Below, piece by piece: positions 42,924 through 53,221 of a stretch of DNA of 64,000 nt. Source of the stretch: Pseudonocardiales bacterium (lineage in GTDB: Bacteria; Actinomycetota; Actinomycetes; Mycobacteriales; Pseudonocardiaceae). Where the stretch lies: the NCBI GenBank assembly GCA_023252195.1, contig JAHEXI010000009.1:94211-158210 (forward strand). The letters are read 5' to 3'. Under the pieces are notes generated by a model. The model was not told the DNA's origin. It did no database searches and saw only the letters and a program-made list of their open reading frames with translations. Each line of letters opens with the position of its first letter. Within the stretch, counting starts at the first letter, position 1. The translations under genes and the position numbers were made by a program.

Positions 42924-44975
42924 TCAATGTGCCGCAACGCTGCGCCCTCCGACGGGCGTGGGCCAGGGCTCGGGCTCTGGTGGTGAGTGGTCGGCGCGGG
43001 TCCAGCGCAGCACGAGCGCAAGCACGGCGAGCAGGACCGGCACCTCGCCGAGCATCCAGGCCGCAACTGCCCCGAGCCGCTGGTCGGCGAGCAGGTCTGG
43101 AACGAAAGGCAGCCGCAGCGCGCCATAGAAGCCGGCTGCCACGGGCGTCGCCCGGCTGAGTAGCCAGCTGGAGAACGCGGCGTGCAGCGCCATCACGGCG
43201 AACACCATGACGATCCGACCGATGGCCGGCAGCCCGCCCCCGGGCAGGCTTTGGCCGAGTACGGGCCAGAACAGCGCGAGACCGGTAAGCAGGAACGCGG
43301 AGTCCATGGCCAGATGCGCCCAGTGTTGCGCGACGATTGTGTCGAACAGCCCGGTCGGGTAAAGCCCGAAGAGGGTGACTGCCACGGCCGCCCACGCGAT
43401 AGCCGGGTTGCGAGCCAGCCGCATTGCCGGTGCGTCGAGCAGACTCACCAGCCGCCGTGCCATCCGGTCCGGGGCGAGCTCCAGCGCCATGGTCACCCCG
43501 TGACCCAGCACGAGCAGCACCGGGACGAAGCTGGCGATCAGCATGTGCTGCACCATGTGCACGCTGAAGACCGCGGGGCCGTAGGTGCCGATTCCCGATG
43601 AGGTGGCTACCAGCAGCACCGCGCAGCCGGCCAGCCACGCCGCTGTACGTCCAGCGGGCCAGGGCCGTCCGGCGCGGCGCAGGCGGCGGGCCCCGACGAG
43701 GTACAGCGCGGCCGCCAGTACCGCGAGCGTGCCGAATACCAGGTCGAACCGCCACCGCACGGCGAGATCCACAGCGGTGAGATGCGATGGCAGGTCGTAA
43801 CCCAGCAGGTAGACGAGCCTGCTGGGCTGGTAGCCCGCTTCGGCCGGTGGGAACAGCCGGGTCAGCCCGGTGCCCGCGGCAGCCGCCGCAGCGAGCAGCA
43901 GGATTTCCAGAGCGGCGAGGCGCAGCGCCGTCGCCCGCCCCTCGCTCTTCGCCACCGCGGTGCGGCCCCGATTGCCGGTCGCAGCCAACCCCAGGAGTAT
44001 TACCGAACTGACTACGACCAGCAGGCCGTATCCGCTGGTCAACAGATCCGACCGGGCGACCGCGTAGGCCGCGGAAACCAGGCCCGAGGCGCCGACCAGC
44101 GGCAGCGACCAGGTCGCGATCGCGGTGTGCCGGCGCAGCACGACAGCTCGCCCGTCGCGGCCGCGTGCGAGGTGCGACAGCACCGCGATGGTGCTGCTCA
44201 GCCACAGCACGGCGCCGAGCACGTGCAGAGTCAGCGCATCGCCGGCGATGTCGTGCGACCGCTCGGCGTTGGTCGCCGCAGTCAACGTCACCGGCAGGAG
44301 CCCGGCCAGCGCCAGCATGAGCAGGCCGACGGCGCTACGCCAGGACAGCGCCCAGCCGGCGAGCAGGCCCACCACGGATGCCGTCAGCGCCGTCAGCGCC
44401 CACCCGGTGGCCTGCTCGATCTGACCGATGCCGACGATCAGCGCATCGGGGCGGGTGAGGAACCGGTCCGGGGACATGCCGCTGTTCTCCGCGACGGTGA
44501 GCACCGCGACTGCCGCGGACGCGCACGCCTGCACGACCGACCAGGCCCGGGCCGCGCGCAGGCCGGCGTACCCGCTCGGTGACACGACGCCGTACGGGTC
44601 GCCCGGCACCAGCACCGCGGCCAGCAGCAGGTTCCCGACAGCGGCCGCCGCGGCTCCCATCGCCACCACCCGGGCCGCGGGTAGCCCCAGATCCACCGCT
44701 GGGCCCAGCGCTGGCAGCCCGTAAAGCACCGAGACGCTGGGACCGAACGCGGCGAGCAGGCCCCCGGTCAGAGCCGCGGTCGTCGCGAGGCCGAGCGCGA
44801 GTAACGGCCACACTCGCGTCGATCGGCGGCCCACCAGCCGTCCGGTCCTGTCGGCGGGCCCGGCCTGGTCGGGTACCCGGCGCGTTGCACCTGCGATGAT
44901 GCGCCCCCGGTCGGAGTCGGTCGGAGTTGCCTGCTCAGCGCCCGGTGTGCCCAGCGGCGTCGCCCTCTCGCTCAC
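42924..44975 (-). CDS. CopD copper-resistance domain fused to CtaG-type cytochrome c oxidase assembly domain
   Basis: 683 residues from the GTG at 44975, with GGGAGGA ~9 bases upstream. The N-terminal half has seven to eight spans with a CopD pattern (LHVLGAVLWLSSTIAVLSHLAR). The C-terminal half is a CtaG_Caa3 domain (FSVHMVQHMLIASFVPVLLVLGHGVT, QHWAHLAMDSAFLLTGLALFWPVLGQ). Conserved His and Met residues in HMVQHML could bind copper. This fusion is standard in actinobacteria (for example M. tuberculosis Rv0102-like) and is linked to copper delivery or tolerance. It follows the copA stop by 5 bases on the same strand, so they form one operon. Confidence 0.88.
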   Translation of the reverse strand: MSERATPLGTPGAEQATPTDSDRGRIIAGATRRVPDQAGPADRTGRLVGRRSTRVWPLLALGLATTAALTGGLLAAFGPSVSVLYGLPALGPAVDLGLPAARVVAMGAAAAAVGNLLLAAVLVPGDPYGVVSPSGYAGLRAARAWSVVQACASAAVAVLTVAENSGMSPDRFLTRPDALIVGIGQIEQATGWALTALTASVVGLLAGWALSWRSAVGLLMLALAGLLPVTLTAATNAERSHDIAGDALTLHVLGAVLWLSSTIAVLSHLARGRDGRAVVLRRHTAIATWSLPLVGASGLVSAAYAVARSDLLTSGYGLLVVVSSVILLGLAATGNRGRTAVAKSEGRATALRLAALEILLLAAAAAAGTGLTRLFPPAEAGYQPSRLVYLLGYDLPSHLTAVDLAVRWRFDLVFGTLAVLAAALYLVGARRLRRAGRPWPAGRTAAWLAGCAVLLVATSSGIGTYGPAVFSVHMVQHMLIASFVPVLLVLGHGVTMALELAPDRMARRLVSLLDAPAMRLARNPAIAWAAVAVTLFGLYPTGLFDTIVAQHWAHLAMDSAFLLTGLALFWPVLGQSLPGGGLPAIGRIVMVFAVMALHAAFSSWLLSRATPVAAGFYGALRLPFVPDLLADQRLGAVAAWMLGEVPVLLAVLALVLRWTRADHSPPEPEPWPTPVGGRSVAAH

Positions 44976-44980
44976 CGACG

Positions 44981-47221
44981 CTATCCTCCCGCAGCCCAAG
45001 ATCCCGGAAGCTCGTCGATGGCAGCTGGCGCGTCGGTGGGGCGGAAGTGGCGCAGGCGCAGGCTGTGCGAGACCACGAACACCGACGACAGTGACATCGC
45101 CGCGCCCGCGACCAGGGGGCTGAGCAGCCCGATCACCGCCAGCGGCAGCGCGGCGACGTTATAGCCGAAAGCCCACACCAGGTTCCAGCGGATCGTGCGG
45201 TGGGTCCGCCGGGCCAGCTCCACCGCCTCGGCAACGACCATCAGGTCCTCGCGGGCGAGCACGATGTCGGCGGCCTCAATGGCGGCGTCGGTGCCGTGCC
45301 CGATGGCCATACCGAGATCGGCGACGGCGAGTGCGGCGGCGTCGTTGACCCCGTCGCCGACCACGGCGACCCGGTGGCCCCACTCCTGCAACCGGCGCAC
45401 CACGTCGACCTTGCCCTCCGGCAAAGTCTCGGCGATCACGTCGTCGATGCCGACCTCGGCGGCCACGGCGGCAGCGGTGCGGGCGTTGTCCCCGGTCAGC
45501 AACACCGGGTGCAGCCCGAGTCGGCGCAGCGCGGCGACCGCCGCGGCGCTGCTGGCCCGCACGGTGTCGGCGACCGCCAGTAGACCCTGCACGCTGCCGG
45601 CCCACCCGACCAGCACGACGGTGACGCCGCGCGTTTCCAGCTCGACCCGGGCCGATTCGAGCTCATCTGGAATGTGCAGACCGTGCTCGGCGAGCAGCTG
45701 CGCCCGACCGACCACCACCGCAAGACCGTCGACCACGCCGAGGGCGCCGAGGCCGGGCAGCGCCTCGAAGTCGGTCACCATCGGCAACGTCGCGAGCTCC
45801 GCTGCGGCGGCCGTGGTCAGCGCCGCAGCGATGGGATGCTCGGAGGCGGCTTCGACGGCACCGGCCATCGCGAGCAGCCGAGAGCGCTCGACTCCCGCCG
45901 CGGGGCACACGTCGACCAGGCGCATGCGTCCTTCGGTCAGCGTTCCGGTCTTGTCCAGCACGACGGTGTCGACGTTGCGGGTCGACTCCAAAGCCTGCGG
46001 GCCCTTGATGAAGATGCCCAGCTGCGCCCCGCGACCGGTGCCCACCAGCAGCGCGGTCGGCGTGGCCAGGCCCAACGAGCAGGGGCAGGCCACCACGAGC
46101 ACGGCGACCGCGGCGGTGATCGCCAGGCCGGTCGGCTGGCCGGCGAGCAGCCATCCGAGCGACGTGAGCAGCGCGAGCACCAGCACGGCGGGGACGAACA
46201 CCGCCGCGATCCGGTCGGCCAAGCGTTGCGCTCCAGCCTTTCCCTCCTGGGCGCGTTGCACCAGCCGGGCCATCCGAGCGAGCTGGGTGTCGGCGCCCAC
46301 CCGGGTGGCCCGCAGCAGCAGCCGCCCGCTGGTGTTGATCGCGCCACCGACCACGTCGTCGCCTTTAACCACCTCGCGGGGCACCGGTTCGCCGGTGACC
46401 ATGCTGACGTCCAGTGCGGACCGGCCTTGCTCGACCACCGCGTCGGTGGCGATCTTCTCGCCCGGCCGGACGGTGAACAGGTCGCCGATCACCAGGTCGG
46501 TGACCGAGACTCGACGGGGCTCGCCGTCGCGCAACACCTCGACGTCCTTGGCGCCCAGCGCGAGCAGTGTCCGCATCGCCGCGCCGGCCGACCGCTTGGC
46601 CCGCGCCTCGAAGTAGCGCCCGGCCAGCAGGAAGGTGGTGACGCCCGCCGCGACGTCGAGGTACAGGGCGTGATCGCTGCCGGCGAGAACCGAAAGACCC
46701 TGGCCAAGACCCGGAGAGACCGCGCCGCCGTTGAACATGATCCACAACGACCACGCCGAAGCGGCCAGGATGCCGACCGACACCAGGGTGTCCATCGATG
46801 ACGTGCCGTGCCGGGCACCGGCGATAGCAGCGCGGTGAAACGGCAGCGCGCACCAGCCGACTACCGGCGCGGCCAGTGCCAGGCAGACCCACTGCCAACC
46901 GGCGAACCGCAGCTCCGGGAACAGCGACAAGGCCAGTGAGAGGTCACAGATCGGCACCGCGAGCACAGCGGCCACCGCCAGCCGCCGGCGCAGGTCGGCG
47001 ACACGACCCGCGTGCCCGGCGTCGTCATCGACCGCGGCGACGTCATCGACCCGGCGAGCCGTGTACCCCGCGCGCTGGACGAGATCGATCAGCGCCCGAG
47101 GGTCGGTTTCGCCGGGGCACTGCACCCGAGCCCGCTCGGTCGCGTAGTTGACCGTGGCCGTGACGCCGTCGAGCTTGTTCAGCTTGCGCTCCACCCGAGC
47201 CGCGCACGCGGCACAGGTCAT
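44981..47221 (-). CDS. copA: Copper-translocating P1B-type ATPase (first copy)
   Basis: At least 746 residues. Heavy-metal-associated domain with GMTCAACAARVERKLNKLDG. Actuator loop MVTGEPVPRE; membrane metal site ACPCSLGLATP (CPC); phosphorylation site VVLDKTGTLTEG; ATP-binding SEHPIAAAL; hinge [14 protein letters not shown]. It exports Cu(I). The first in-frame ATG at 47221 cuts the HMA domain just before GMTCAAC. Upstream sequence reads ALRRYEILVGGMTC in frame back to a CTG at 47299 with no ATG, GTG or TTG, so the true start is non-standard or mutated. It is in an operon with the CopD-CtaG gene; the metallothionein gene lies upstream. Confidence 0.9.
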   Translation of the reverse strand: MTCAACAARVERKLNKLDGVTATVNYATERARVQCPGETDPRALIDLVQRAGYTARRVDDVAAVDDDAGHAGRVADLRRRLAVAAVLAVPICDLSLALSLFPELRFAGWQWVCLALAAPVVGWCALPFHRAAIAGARHGTSSMDTLVSVGILAASAWSLWIMFNGGAVSPGLGQGLSVLAGSDHALYLDVAAGVTTFLLAGRYFEARAKRSAGAAMRTLLALGAKDVEVLRDGEPRRVSVTDLVIGDLFTVRPGEKIATDAVVEQGRSALDVSMVTGEPVPREVVKGDDVVGGAINTSGRLLLRATRVGADTQLARMARLVQRAQEGKAGAQRLADRIAAVFVPAVLVLALLTSLGWLLAGQPTGLAITAAVAVLVVACPCSLGLATPTALLVGTGRGAQLGIFIKGPQALESTRNVDTVVLDKTGTLTEGRMRLVDVCPAAGVERSRLLAMAGAVEAASEHPIAAALTTAAAAELATLPMVTDFEALPGLGALGVVDGLAVVVGRAQLLAEHGLHIPDELESARVELETRGVTVVLVGWAGSVQGLLAVADTVRASSAAAVAALRRLGLHPVLLTGDNARTAAAVAAEVGIDDVIAETLPEGKVDVVRRLQEWGHRVAVVGDGVNDAAALAVADLGMAIGHGTDAAIEAADIVLAREDLMVVAEAVELARRTHRTIRWNLVWAFGYNVAALPLAVIGLLSPLVAGAAMSLSSVFVVSHSLRLRHFRPTDAPAAIDELPGSWAAGG

Positions 47222-47316
47222 CCCGCCGACCAGGATCTCGTAGCGCCGCAGCGCCGTCGGGGCGGGACGTGCAACCGTGGTCGTAGTGATCGCCTCCAGC
47301 TCCGGTGCTCGGTGTC

Positions 47317-47484
47317 TTAGCCGGCTGCGGCGCTGGCCTCACTTGTCTCGACGAGCGGCGCCCCGCAAGCGCAGGTGTACACGCCGTCGCCGGACGGGCA
47401 GTGGCATTCCTCGTCGATGTGAACCCGGCAGCCGCATTCCTCGTGCGCGCAGGTGAGTACGGCGCCCTTGGTGTATTGCGTCAT
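47317..47484 (-). CDS. Actinobacterial metallothionein
   Basis: 55 residues from the ATG at 47484 with GGAGG 6 bases before. Seven Cys and two His lie in the order LTCAHEECGCRVHIDEECHC, then YTCACGAP. The pattern GHxxCGCRV...CHCP...CxCG is the bacterial metallothionein type that binds Cu(I) or Zn(II). A frame back to 47526 exists but lacks a ribosome site. It leads the minus-strand copper operon, so its transcript probably also covers copA. Confidence 0.8.
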   Translation of the reverse strand: MTQYTKGAVLTCAHEECGCRVHIDEECHCPSGDGVYTCACGAPLVETSEASAAAG

Positions 47485-47643
47485 CCCGACCTCCCCAGGC
47501 CAAGCCTCGTATGCGTAGGACAGCACGTTACTCCCGGCGACGGATCCGAGCAGGACACGTTGTGATGCATTGGGTTGCGGGGAACCGGGGCCTGAGATTT
47601 TCCGACTATTCGTACAGAACGTCCGGGTCGATATGGAGGTGTC

Positions 47644-47913
47644 GTGGCAGTGATGCTCACGTGGCGCAGGCGTTGTGTACGGATAGCCGCCGTGGTAGTG
47701 GCGGCCGGGTTAGGTGCTGGTGCCTGCGCCGGTGGCGGCGACCGCAACGCCGACGCCGCTGTCAGCGCGACGGTCCATGACGGTCCGGCATTGGCGTTGA
47801 CGGATGCAGTCACCGTGGGCGCGACCGCCTCCCGTGTGCTGGAAATCACTAGCTTGTGGAACTCCGCGGTCCAACATCTCCAAACCTTGCTGCCCGGCAG
47901 CACGATTGTCTGA
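47644..47913 (+). CDS. Small lipoprotein of unknown function
   Basis: 89 residues, GTG at 47644 preceded by GGAGGTGTC. Signal peptide with core AAVVVAAGLGAGACAGG (lipobox GAGAC). The remaining ~60 residues (TDAVTVGATASRVLEITSLWNSAVQHLQTLLPG) have no known domain. It may be a shortened member of a larger lipoprotein family. It starts the plus-strand half of the copper island, divergent from the metallothionein. Confidence 0.5.
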   Translation: MAVMLTWRRRCVRIAAVVVAAGLGAGACAGGGDRNADAAVSATVHDGPALALTDAVTVGATASRVLEITSLWNSAVQHLQTLLPGSTIV

Positions 47914-47937
47914 TATGAGGGTGAACCGGTAAGAATT

Positions 47938-48582
47938 ATGGGATCCATGACCAGCATGCCGCTGCTGCCAGACTGGTTGCGAGTCGTCTGGGTGGTGGCA
48001 CTGGGTGTCGTGATCGTGACGCACGTATGGCATGCCTACTGCAGACCCGGTCAGCACCGCTGGTGGCATGCCGGTCATATCTTGATGGCGGCTGGCATGG
48101 CGGTGATGTATGTGTCAGGCTCCATGACCGAACCCGGACTATCCCGGGTCGGGGTGGTGCTGTTCGGCGGCGTGGCTTTGGCGACGGCAGCAGCGACGGT
48201 CGTGCTGCGGCGCCGGGAAGGCGCGCTCAACCCGCTGTGGGTAGTCGCGGCGGTGGACATGCTGGTCATGGCCTACATGTGGCTGCCTGCCGCGATCCGG
48301 CCATCGCTGCTCGACTACGCGCTCGCGGCGTATCTCGGCTGCCAGCTGCTGGCCTGGGCCCTGTGGGGGCGTGACCATGTCATCGCCCGACCGCCCGTAC
48401 CGGCCGCCACTGCACCGATGATGGCCGGAGCTGGGTCGGGGAGACCCGCGGCGGCCCGCCCCTCGGCACCGCTGACCTACCGGTCAGCAGCCGTCGGGTT
48501 GATCGCGGAGCGGGCTCCGGTGGTCCGGGCCAGCCTGGCCGTCATGGCTGCCAGCATGAGCTACATGCTCATAGTGATGTAG
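47938..48582 (+). CDS. DUF5134 membrane protein
   Basis: 214 residues (starts at 47938 or 47947). Conserved HAYCRPGQHRWWHAGHILMA, then GMAVMYVSG, and a final span MAASMSYMLIVM. Five hydrophobic segments. The Met-rich (MAASMSYM, MAYMW) and His-rich turns are typical of DUF5134 proteins, which cluster with copper genes in actinobacteria and are suspected copper-handling membrane proteins. It lies 25 bases after the small lipoprotein and 126 before the second copA. Confidence 0.82.
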   Translation: MGSMTSMPLLPDWLRVVWVVALGVVIVTHVWHAYCRPGQHRWWHAGHILMAAGMAVMYVSGSMTEPGLSRVGVVLFGGVALATAAATVVLRRREGALNPLWVVAAVDMLVMAYMWLPAAIRPSLLDYALAAYLGCQLLAWALWGRDHVIARPPVPAATAPMMAGAGSGRPAAARPSAPLTYRSAAVGLIAERAPVVRASLAVMAASMSYMLIVM

Positions 48583-48708
48583 TACGCGGCTGGGGACCGG
48601 ACGCCGCCGCAGCAGGAGCCAGTACTGACGCCGCCGTGCTCCCGGCGAGAAATGCGGCATGATGGGATTTGTGTGCATCGCTAACTTTCCTGTGCTGGCG
48701 AGCTGATC

Positions 48709-51003
48709 ATGGCGAGTGTCGAGCACCGCGACCCGGCAACGATGGCCGGACCTGGCGGGCTGATCCACCAGGTCGAGCTGGTCATCGGTGGCATGACGTG
48801 TGCGTCGTGCGCGGCCCGCGTCGAAAAGAAGCTCAACCGGCTTGATGGGGTGACGGCGAGCGTTAACTACGCCACCGAGAAGGCGCGAGTCCGCTATGGC
48901 GACGGGATCACGCCCGAGGATCTCATGGCCACCGTGGCGCACACCGGCTACACAGCTGAGCTGCCCGCTGACGCTCGCCCCGATGGCGTCGAGCTCGGTG
49001 CGTTGCGGGAACGGCTGGTGGCCTGCGCGCCGCTGACCATCGGGGTGGTTGCGATGGCGATCGCGATGGCGCTACGGGTGCGATGGCCGAACAACCTCGG
49101 GATGCTGTCGCTGATGCTTACCGCCCCGGTGGTCTTGTGGGGTGCGTCTCCCTTCCACCGGGCGGCCTGGCGGAACTTGCGGCACGGCACGGCCACCATG
49201 GACACGCTGATCTCGATGGGTGTGCTGGTCGCCTTCGGGTGGAGCTGCTACGCGTGGTGTGCCCGTATCGCGTCGTATGTTCAGACATACGGGACCACGT
49301 TCTCTATCGACAAGATCGATGCGTCGAACTGGGATTACGATGGTGGCCCCAAGTTCTACTTCGAGGTGGCCGCCGTCGTCACGGTGTTCCTGCTGGCTGG
49401 TCGCTATTTCGAGGCGCGCTCCAAGCGGCGGGCCGGTGCGGCGCTGCGGGCGATACTGAATCTTGGCGCCTCGGACGTTGCGGTGCTGCGGGACGGGCAA
49501 GAGGTCCGCGTCGCCGTTGACCGGCTGGTGGTCGGGGATGAGTTCGTGGTCCGGCCGGGAGAGAAGATCGCCACCGACGGGGAGGTGGTGGAGGGGTCCT
49601 CCGCCGTTGACGAGAGCATGTTGACCGGCGAGTCGGTGCCGATCGAAGTCAACCCGGGCTCGGCGGTTGTTGGCGGGACGGTGAATGCTTCCGGACGGCT
49701 GCGGGTGCGGGTGCTGAGGATGGGTGAGCAGACCCGCCTTGCGCAGATCGCACGACTGGTGACCGACGCGCAGAGTGGCAAGGCGGCGGTGCAGCGGCTC
49801 GCTGATCGGGTCTCGGCGGTATTCGTGCCGATCGTGATCGCGCTCGCGGTGGTAACCCTGGGTGTCTGGCTGATCATCGGTGCTGCGGTCGGGACCGCGG
49901 TCAGCGCCGCAGTTGCGGTACTGATCATCGCCTGTCCATGCGCCCTGGGGCTGGCTACCCCTACCGCACTGCTCGTCGGCACCGGCAAGGGGGCGCAGCT
50001 AGGTATTTTCATCAAGGGGCCCCAGGTGCTGGAGTCCACCCGGCGGGTGGACACCGTGCTGCTGGACAAGACTGGCACCATCACCACCGGCTCGATGAGC
50101 CTGGTCGACGTGATTCCCGCAGCGACGCAGGACGCCGATGAGGTGTTACGCCGAGCGGCCGCCGTGGAGGACGCCTCTGAGCACCCCGTCGCTACCGCCA
50201 TCGCCGCCGGGGGACGGCAGCGGCTGGGTGAGCTGCCCGCTGTAACCGGGTTCCGCTCCGCCCAGGGACTGGGCGTGCAGGGCGACGTGAGCGGTGCCGT
50301 GGTGCTCGTGGGGCGACCGTCCTGGTTGGCCGAGCAGTGGTCGGTAACTCTGCCTGAGCCACTGGTATCGGCTGCGGAGCAGGCACAGCGGCACGGCCGT
50401 ACTGTCGTCGCGGTTGCCTGGGAAGGTCAGGTGCGGGGCCTGCTGTCGGTGGCCGATACGGTGAAGCCCAGTAGCGCCGAAGCGGTGCACCTGCTGCGCG
50501 GGCTGGGACTGAACCCAGTGCTGCTCACTGGTGATAACGAGACCGTCGCTCGCTCGGTGGCCACTGAGGTCGGCATCGACACGGTAGTCGCCGGGATGCT
50601 GCCCGAAGACAAGGTCGAGGAAGTGCGGCGGCTGCAGCAGGCAGGCCGGGTCGTGGCGATGGTCGGCGATGGGGTCAATGATGCGGCCGCGCTGGCCCAG
50701 GCCGATCTGGGGCTGGCTATGGGCACCGGCACTGACGCCGCCATCGAGGCCAGTGACCTCACCGTGATCCGCGGGGACCTGCGACTGGTCGCTGATGCGA
50801 TCCGGCTGTCCCGGCGCACCCTACGCACCGTCAAAGGCAACCTGTTCTGGGCTTTCGGCTACAACGTCGTCGCGCTGCCGCTGGCCGCGACCGGCCTGCT
50901 CAACCCCATCATCGCCGGCGCAGCGATGGTGTTCTCCTCACTGTTTGTGGTGTCCAACAGCCTGCGGCTACGCCGTTTCCGTGCTCTCACCCCGTCGGCC
51001 TGA
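48709..51003 (+). CDS. copA: Copper-translocating P1B-type ATPase (second copy)
   Basis: 764 residues, ATG at 48709. HMA domain with [23 protein letters not shown] complete. It carries [23 protein letters not shown] (CPC), [20 protein letters not shown] and [14 protein letters not shown]. It is about 50-60% similar by eye to the first copy but encoded on the other strand. A 30-residue insertion with [20 protein letters not shown] lies in the loop between the second and third spans; the first copy has a different, shorter loop. Two copper exporters within 4 kb suggest different transport rates or control. Confidence 0.93.
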   Translation: MASVEHRDPATMAGPGGLIHQVELVIGGMTCASCAARVEKKLNRLDGVTASVNYATEKARVRYGDGITPEDLMATVAHTGYTAELPADARPDGVELGALRERLVACAPLTIGVVAMAIAMALRVRWPNNLGMLSLMLTAPVVLWGASPFHRAAWRNLRHGTATMDTLISMGVLVAFGWSCYAWCARIASYVQTYGTTFSIDKIDASNWDYDGGPKFYFEVAAVVTVFLLAGRYFEARSKRRAGAALRAILNLGASDVAVLRDGQEVRVAVDRLVVGDEFVVRPGEKIATDGEVVEGSSAVDESMLTGESVPIEVNPGSAVVGGTVNASGRLRVRVLRMGEQTRLAQIARLVTDAQSGKAAVQRLADRVSAVFVPIVIALAVVTLGVWLIIGAAVGTAVSAAVAVLIIACPCALGLATPTALLVGTGKGAQLGIFIKGPQVLESTRRVDTVLLDKTGTITTGSMSLVDVIPAATQDADEVLRRAAAVEDASEHPVATAIAAGGRQRLGELPAVTGFRSAQGLGVQGDVSGAVVLVGRPSWLAEQWSVTLPEPLVSAAEQAQRHGRTVVAVAWEGQVRGLLSVADTVKPSSAEAVHLLRGLGLNPVLLTGDNETVARSVATEVGIDTVVAGMLPEDKVEEVRRLQQAGRVVAMVGDGVNDAAALAQADLGLAMGTGTDAAIEASDLTVIRGDLRLVADAIRLSRRTLRTVKGNLFWAFGYNVVALPLAATGLLNPIIAGAAMVFSSLFVVSNSLRLRRFRALTPSA

Positions 51004-51027
51004 CTCGCGGCGAATGGCGCAGATCCT

Positions 51028-51600
51028 TCAGCCAGCGATGTTCTGGAGTTCCGATCGACAGAGTTCGGCAGCGCGCTGGGCGGTCTCGGAGTGGACGCGG
51101 CAGTGGCCGTGGTGATCGGCGTGTTGACCGCACTCTGCGGCGCAGCGGTCGGCGGCGGTGGCTGTCGCCTCCAGGATGGTCCGGATGACGCGGGCGTCGG
51201 TGGCGATGTGGCGGGAGAGGACGCGGTGGGCGGACGCGGCGATGTCGGCACAGTTGAGTGCCGCCCGTGTGGCGCGGACCATGTCAGCGGTGTTGTAGGC
51301 CATCATCGCGGTCGCGCAGGTGGTCGAGTCACGGTCGAGCTCGGTGAGGGCCTGCAGGACAATGGCCAGTCCATCAATGGTGAACACCGGCTTCACGGTG
51401 AGGTCGGGCGCCTGCGTCGCCATGGCGGTACGAGCAAGCTTGGTGACGCGCGCCGCGTCGTCGGCGAACCGACGGCACGCCACACAGGTCGGCAGGTGAG
51501 CGTCGATCGCGACTCGTTCCGCCGCGCTCTCCTCGCCGTCGAGCTGGGCCGAGATAGCTTCCCTACACTGTGTGCAGTTCACGTGACTATGGTCGCGCAC
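51028..51600 (-). CDS. Fusion of an anti-sigma zinc finger to a four-helix copper-storage (Csp-like) domain
   Basis: 190 residues. Residues 1-45 carry NCTQCREAISAQLDGEESAA, then HLPTCVACRR, the HxxxCxxC ZAS pattern of zf-HC2 anti-sigma factors. Residues ~50-70 are the start of the usual anti-sigma linker (VTKLARTAMATQAPDLT). From ~75 on, the protein is a helical bundle rich in Cys, His and Met: TTCATAMMAY, ALNCADIAASAHRVLSRH, DRCAAECGQHADHHGHCRVH, LCRSEL. This resembles DUF326-type four-helix copper proteins. No membrane span lies between them. It converges with the second copA, 24 bases apart. It may be a real sensor or the product of an in-frame deletion. Confidence 0.7.
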   Translation of the reverse strand: MRDHSHVNCTQCREAISAQLDGEESAAERVAIDAHLPTCVACRRFADDAARVTKLARTAMATQAPDLTVKPVFTIDGLAIVLQALTELDRDSTTCATAMMAYNTADMVRATRAALNCADIAASAHRVLSRHIATDARVIRTILEATATAADRCAAECGQHADHHGHCRVHSETAQRAAELCRSELQNIAG

Positions 51601-51789
51601 CCGAGCCCTGCAGTTCCAGGCAACTGTTGATTACTTTCGTGTTGATGGTGCTGTGGATGGTCGTTCATGCCAGGGCGCGGTGGTATGTGATGTCCATCCG
51701 GCTCAGCGGGATCGGCACAGGCGCGATGTCGACACGCGCGGCGGGGGCCACAATGGGGGATTGCTGCATGTCGTAGGAGGACATAATTC

Positions 51790-53221
51790 ATGGCGCAGGC
51801 GGCCGAGCCACCATCAGGCACCAGGGATTGGCTGACGACGTGCGTCGCCGCAGGGCGGCGTTCGACACTGTCGGCGCGGTATTCGAGCGTTACGGCTTCG
51901 ACCCGTTGGAGACTCCGGCGTTCGAGCGGCTGGAGGTCTTCGCCGGCAAGCTCGGCGAGGAAGCCTCATCGCTGATCTTCAAGATCCTCAAGCGCGGTGT
52001 CCATGAGGCCAGCGGCGAAGCCGACCTCGCCCTGCGCTACGACCACACGGTGCCGCTGGCTCGCGTGGTTGGAACCTACGGCAACAGGCTGCCGTCGCCC
52101 TACAAGCGGTACACCATTGGCCGGTTTGGCGGGCCGACCGCGCCGCCAAGGGCCGCTTCCGCGAGTTCGTCCAGTGCGACATCGACACCGTAGGCTCGGC
52201 ATCTCCGCTGGCGGACGCGGAGATCGTGTGCGCCGTGCACGACGGGCTAGTAGCGCTCGGCATCCGCGACTTCCAGTTTCTTGTCAACTCCCGGCAGGCA
52301 CTGCGTGGGCTCCTGGAGGCCTACCACGTCGACCCCGATCTGGGCGGCAAAGTGCTCGGCAGTCTCGACAAGCTGGACAAGGTCCCGCCGGACGCGGTGT
52401 GCGCCGAGCTGGTCGAGCGGGGCCTGACCATGGCCACGGCCGAGAGTCTGGCCGCCGACGTGACTGCGCCCGACACCGACCACGTGCGCAAGCAGCTCGA
52501 CACCACCGAGCGCGGCCGACTCGGGCTCGCCGAAGTGGACCGTCTGCTGGAGCTGACCGCTAGCCTGCCCGCCGATCGCGTCGTATTCAGCCCCAGGATG
52601 GTCCGGGGGCTCGACTACTACACCGGCCCAATCTTCGAAGTCGCCGCGACCGGCTACCCCGGTTCGATCGCCTCCGGCGGACGTTACGACGGCCTCGTCG
52701 CCAAGCTCGGCGGCCCCGACCTGCCGGCCTGCGGGGGTTCGATCGGAGTCGAACGTATTCTCGCGATTCAGGCCGCCGACGACCCCAACCAGCGCGGCTT
52801 GGACGTGGCGCTCACCGTGCTCGGGGGCGAGGACGACATCATGTGGCTGGCTGGCCAAATTCGAGCACGGGGACTGCGGACGGGCGTCTACCTCGGCTCA
52901 TCGGGCAAGCTCGCCAAGCAGTTGAAGTGGGCACACGACCAGCATGCCCACACAGTGCTGATCTACGGACCGGATGAGCAGAAGGTCCGCGAGGTCACCG
53001 TGCGGAACATGGACTCGGGCGAGCAGACCCGGGTCCCGGTCGCCGAGGTAGGCGTTTATCTGCACAATCTACATCGGGCTTCTGTACGTATAGAAACTCT
53101 GCGCAAGCACGACGATGACGAGGCGAAAGCTGAGAAAAACGGCTCGGGCACGTATGACCCGGACAAGGTAGAAGATCCCAGCAAGAATAGCAGCAGGCGC
53201 GACGAGGACCAGCGTGACTGA
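51790..53221 (+). pseudogene. hisS: Histidyl-tRNA synthetase with two frameshifts
   Basis: The ATG at 51790 follows GGAGGA at good spacing. SGTRDWL opens the class II core, but one base near 51832 is lost. The second frame continues FERYGFDPLETPAFERLEVF, LALRYDHTVPLARVVGTYGN. Near 52123 another base is missing after YKRYTIG, and the last frame reads RAAKGRFREFVQCDID and motif 3-like PACGGSIGVERIL. GLDYYTGPIFEV (HisB motif) and a full anticodon domain follow. Repairing two single bases gives ~475 residues with an extra charged tail. Either the gene is dead or the assembly has two base errors. Its end overlaps the next gene by 8 bases. Confidence 0.8.

Noticed and set aside
45195..46801. Two long plus-strand ORFs (473 and 375 codons)
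   Set aside because: Both are antisense to the first copper ATPase, which has every P-type motif. They are low-complexity Ser/Arg or Gly/Gln frames.
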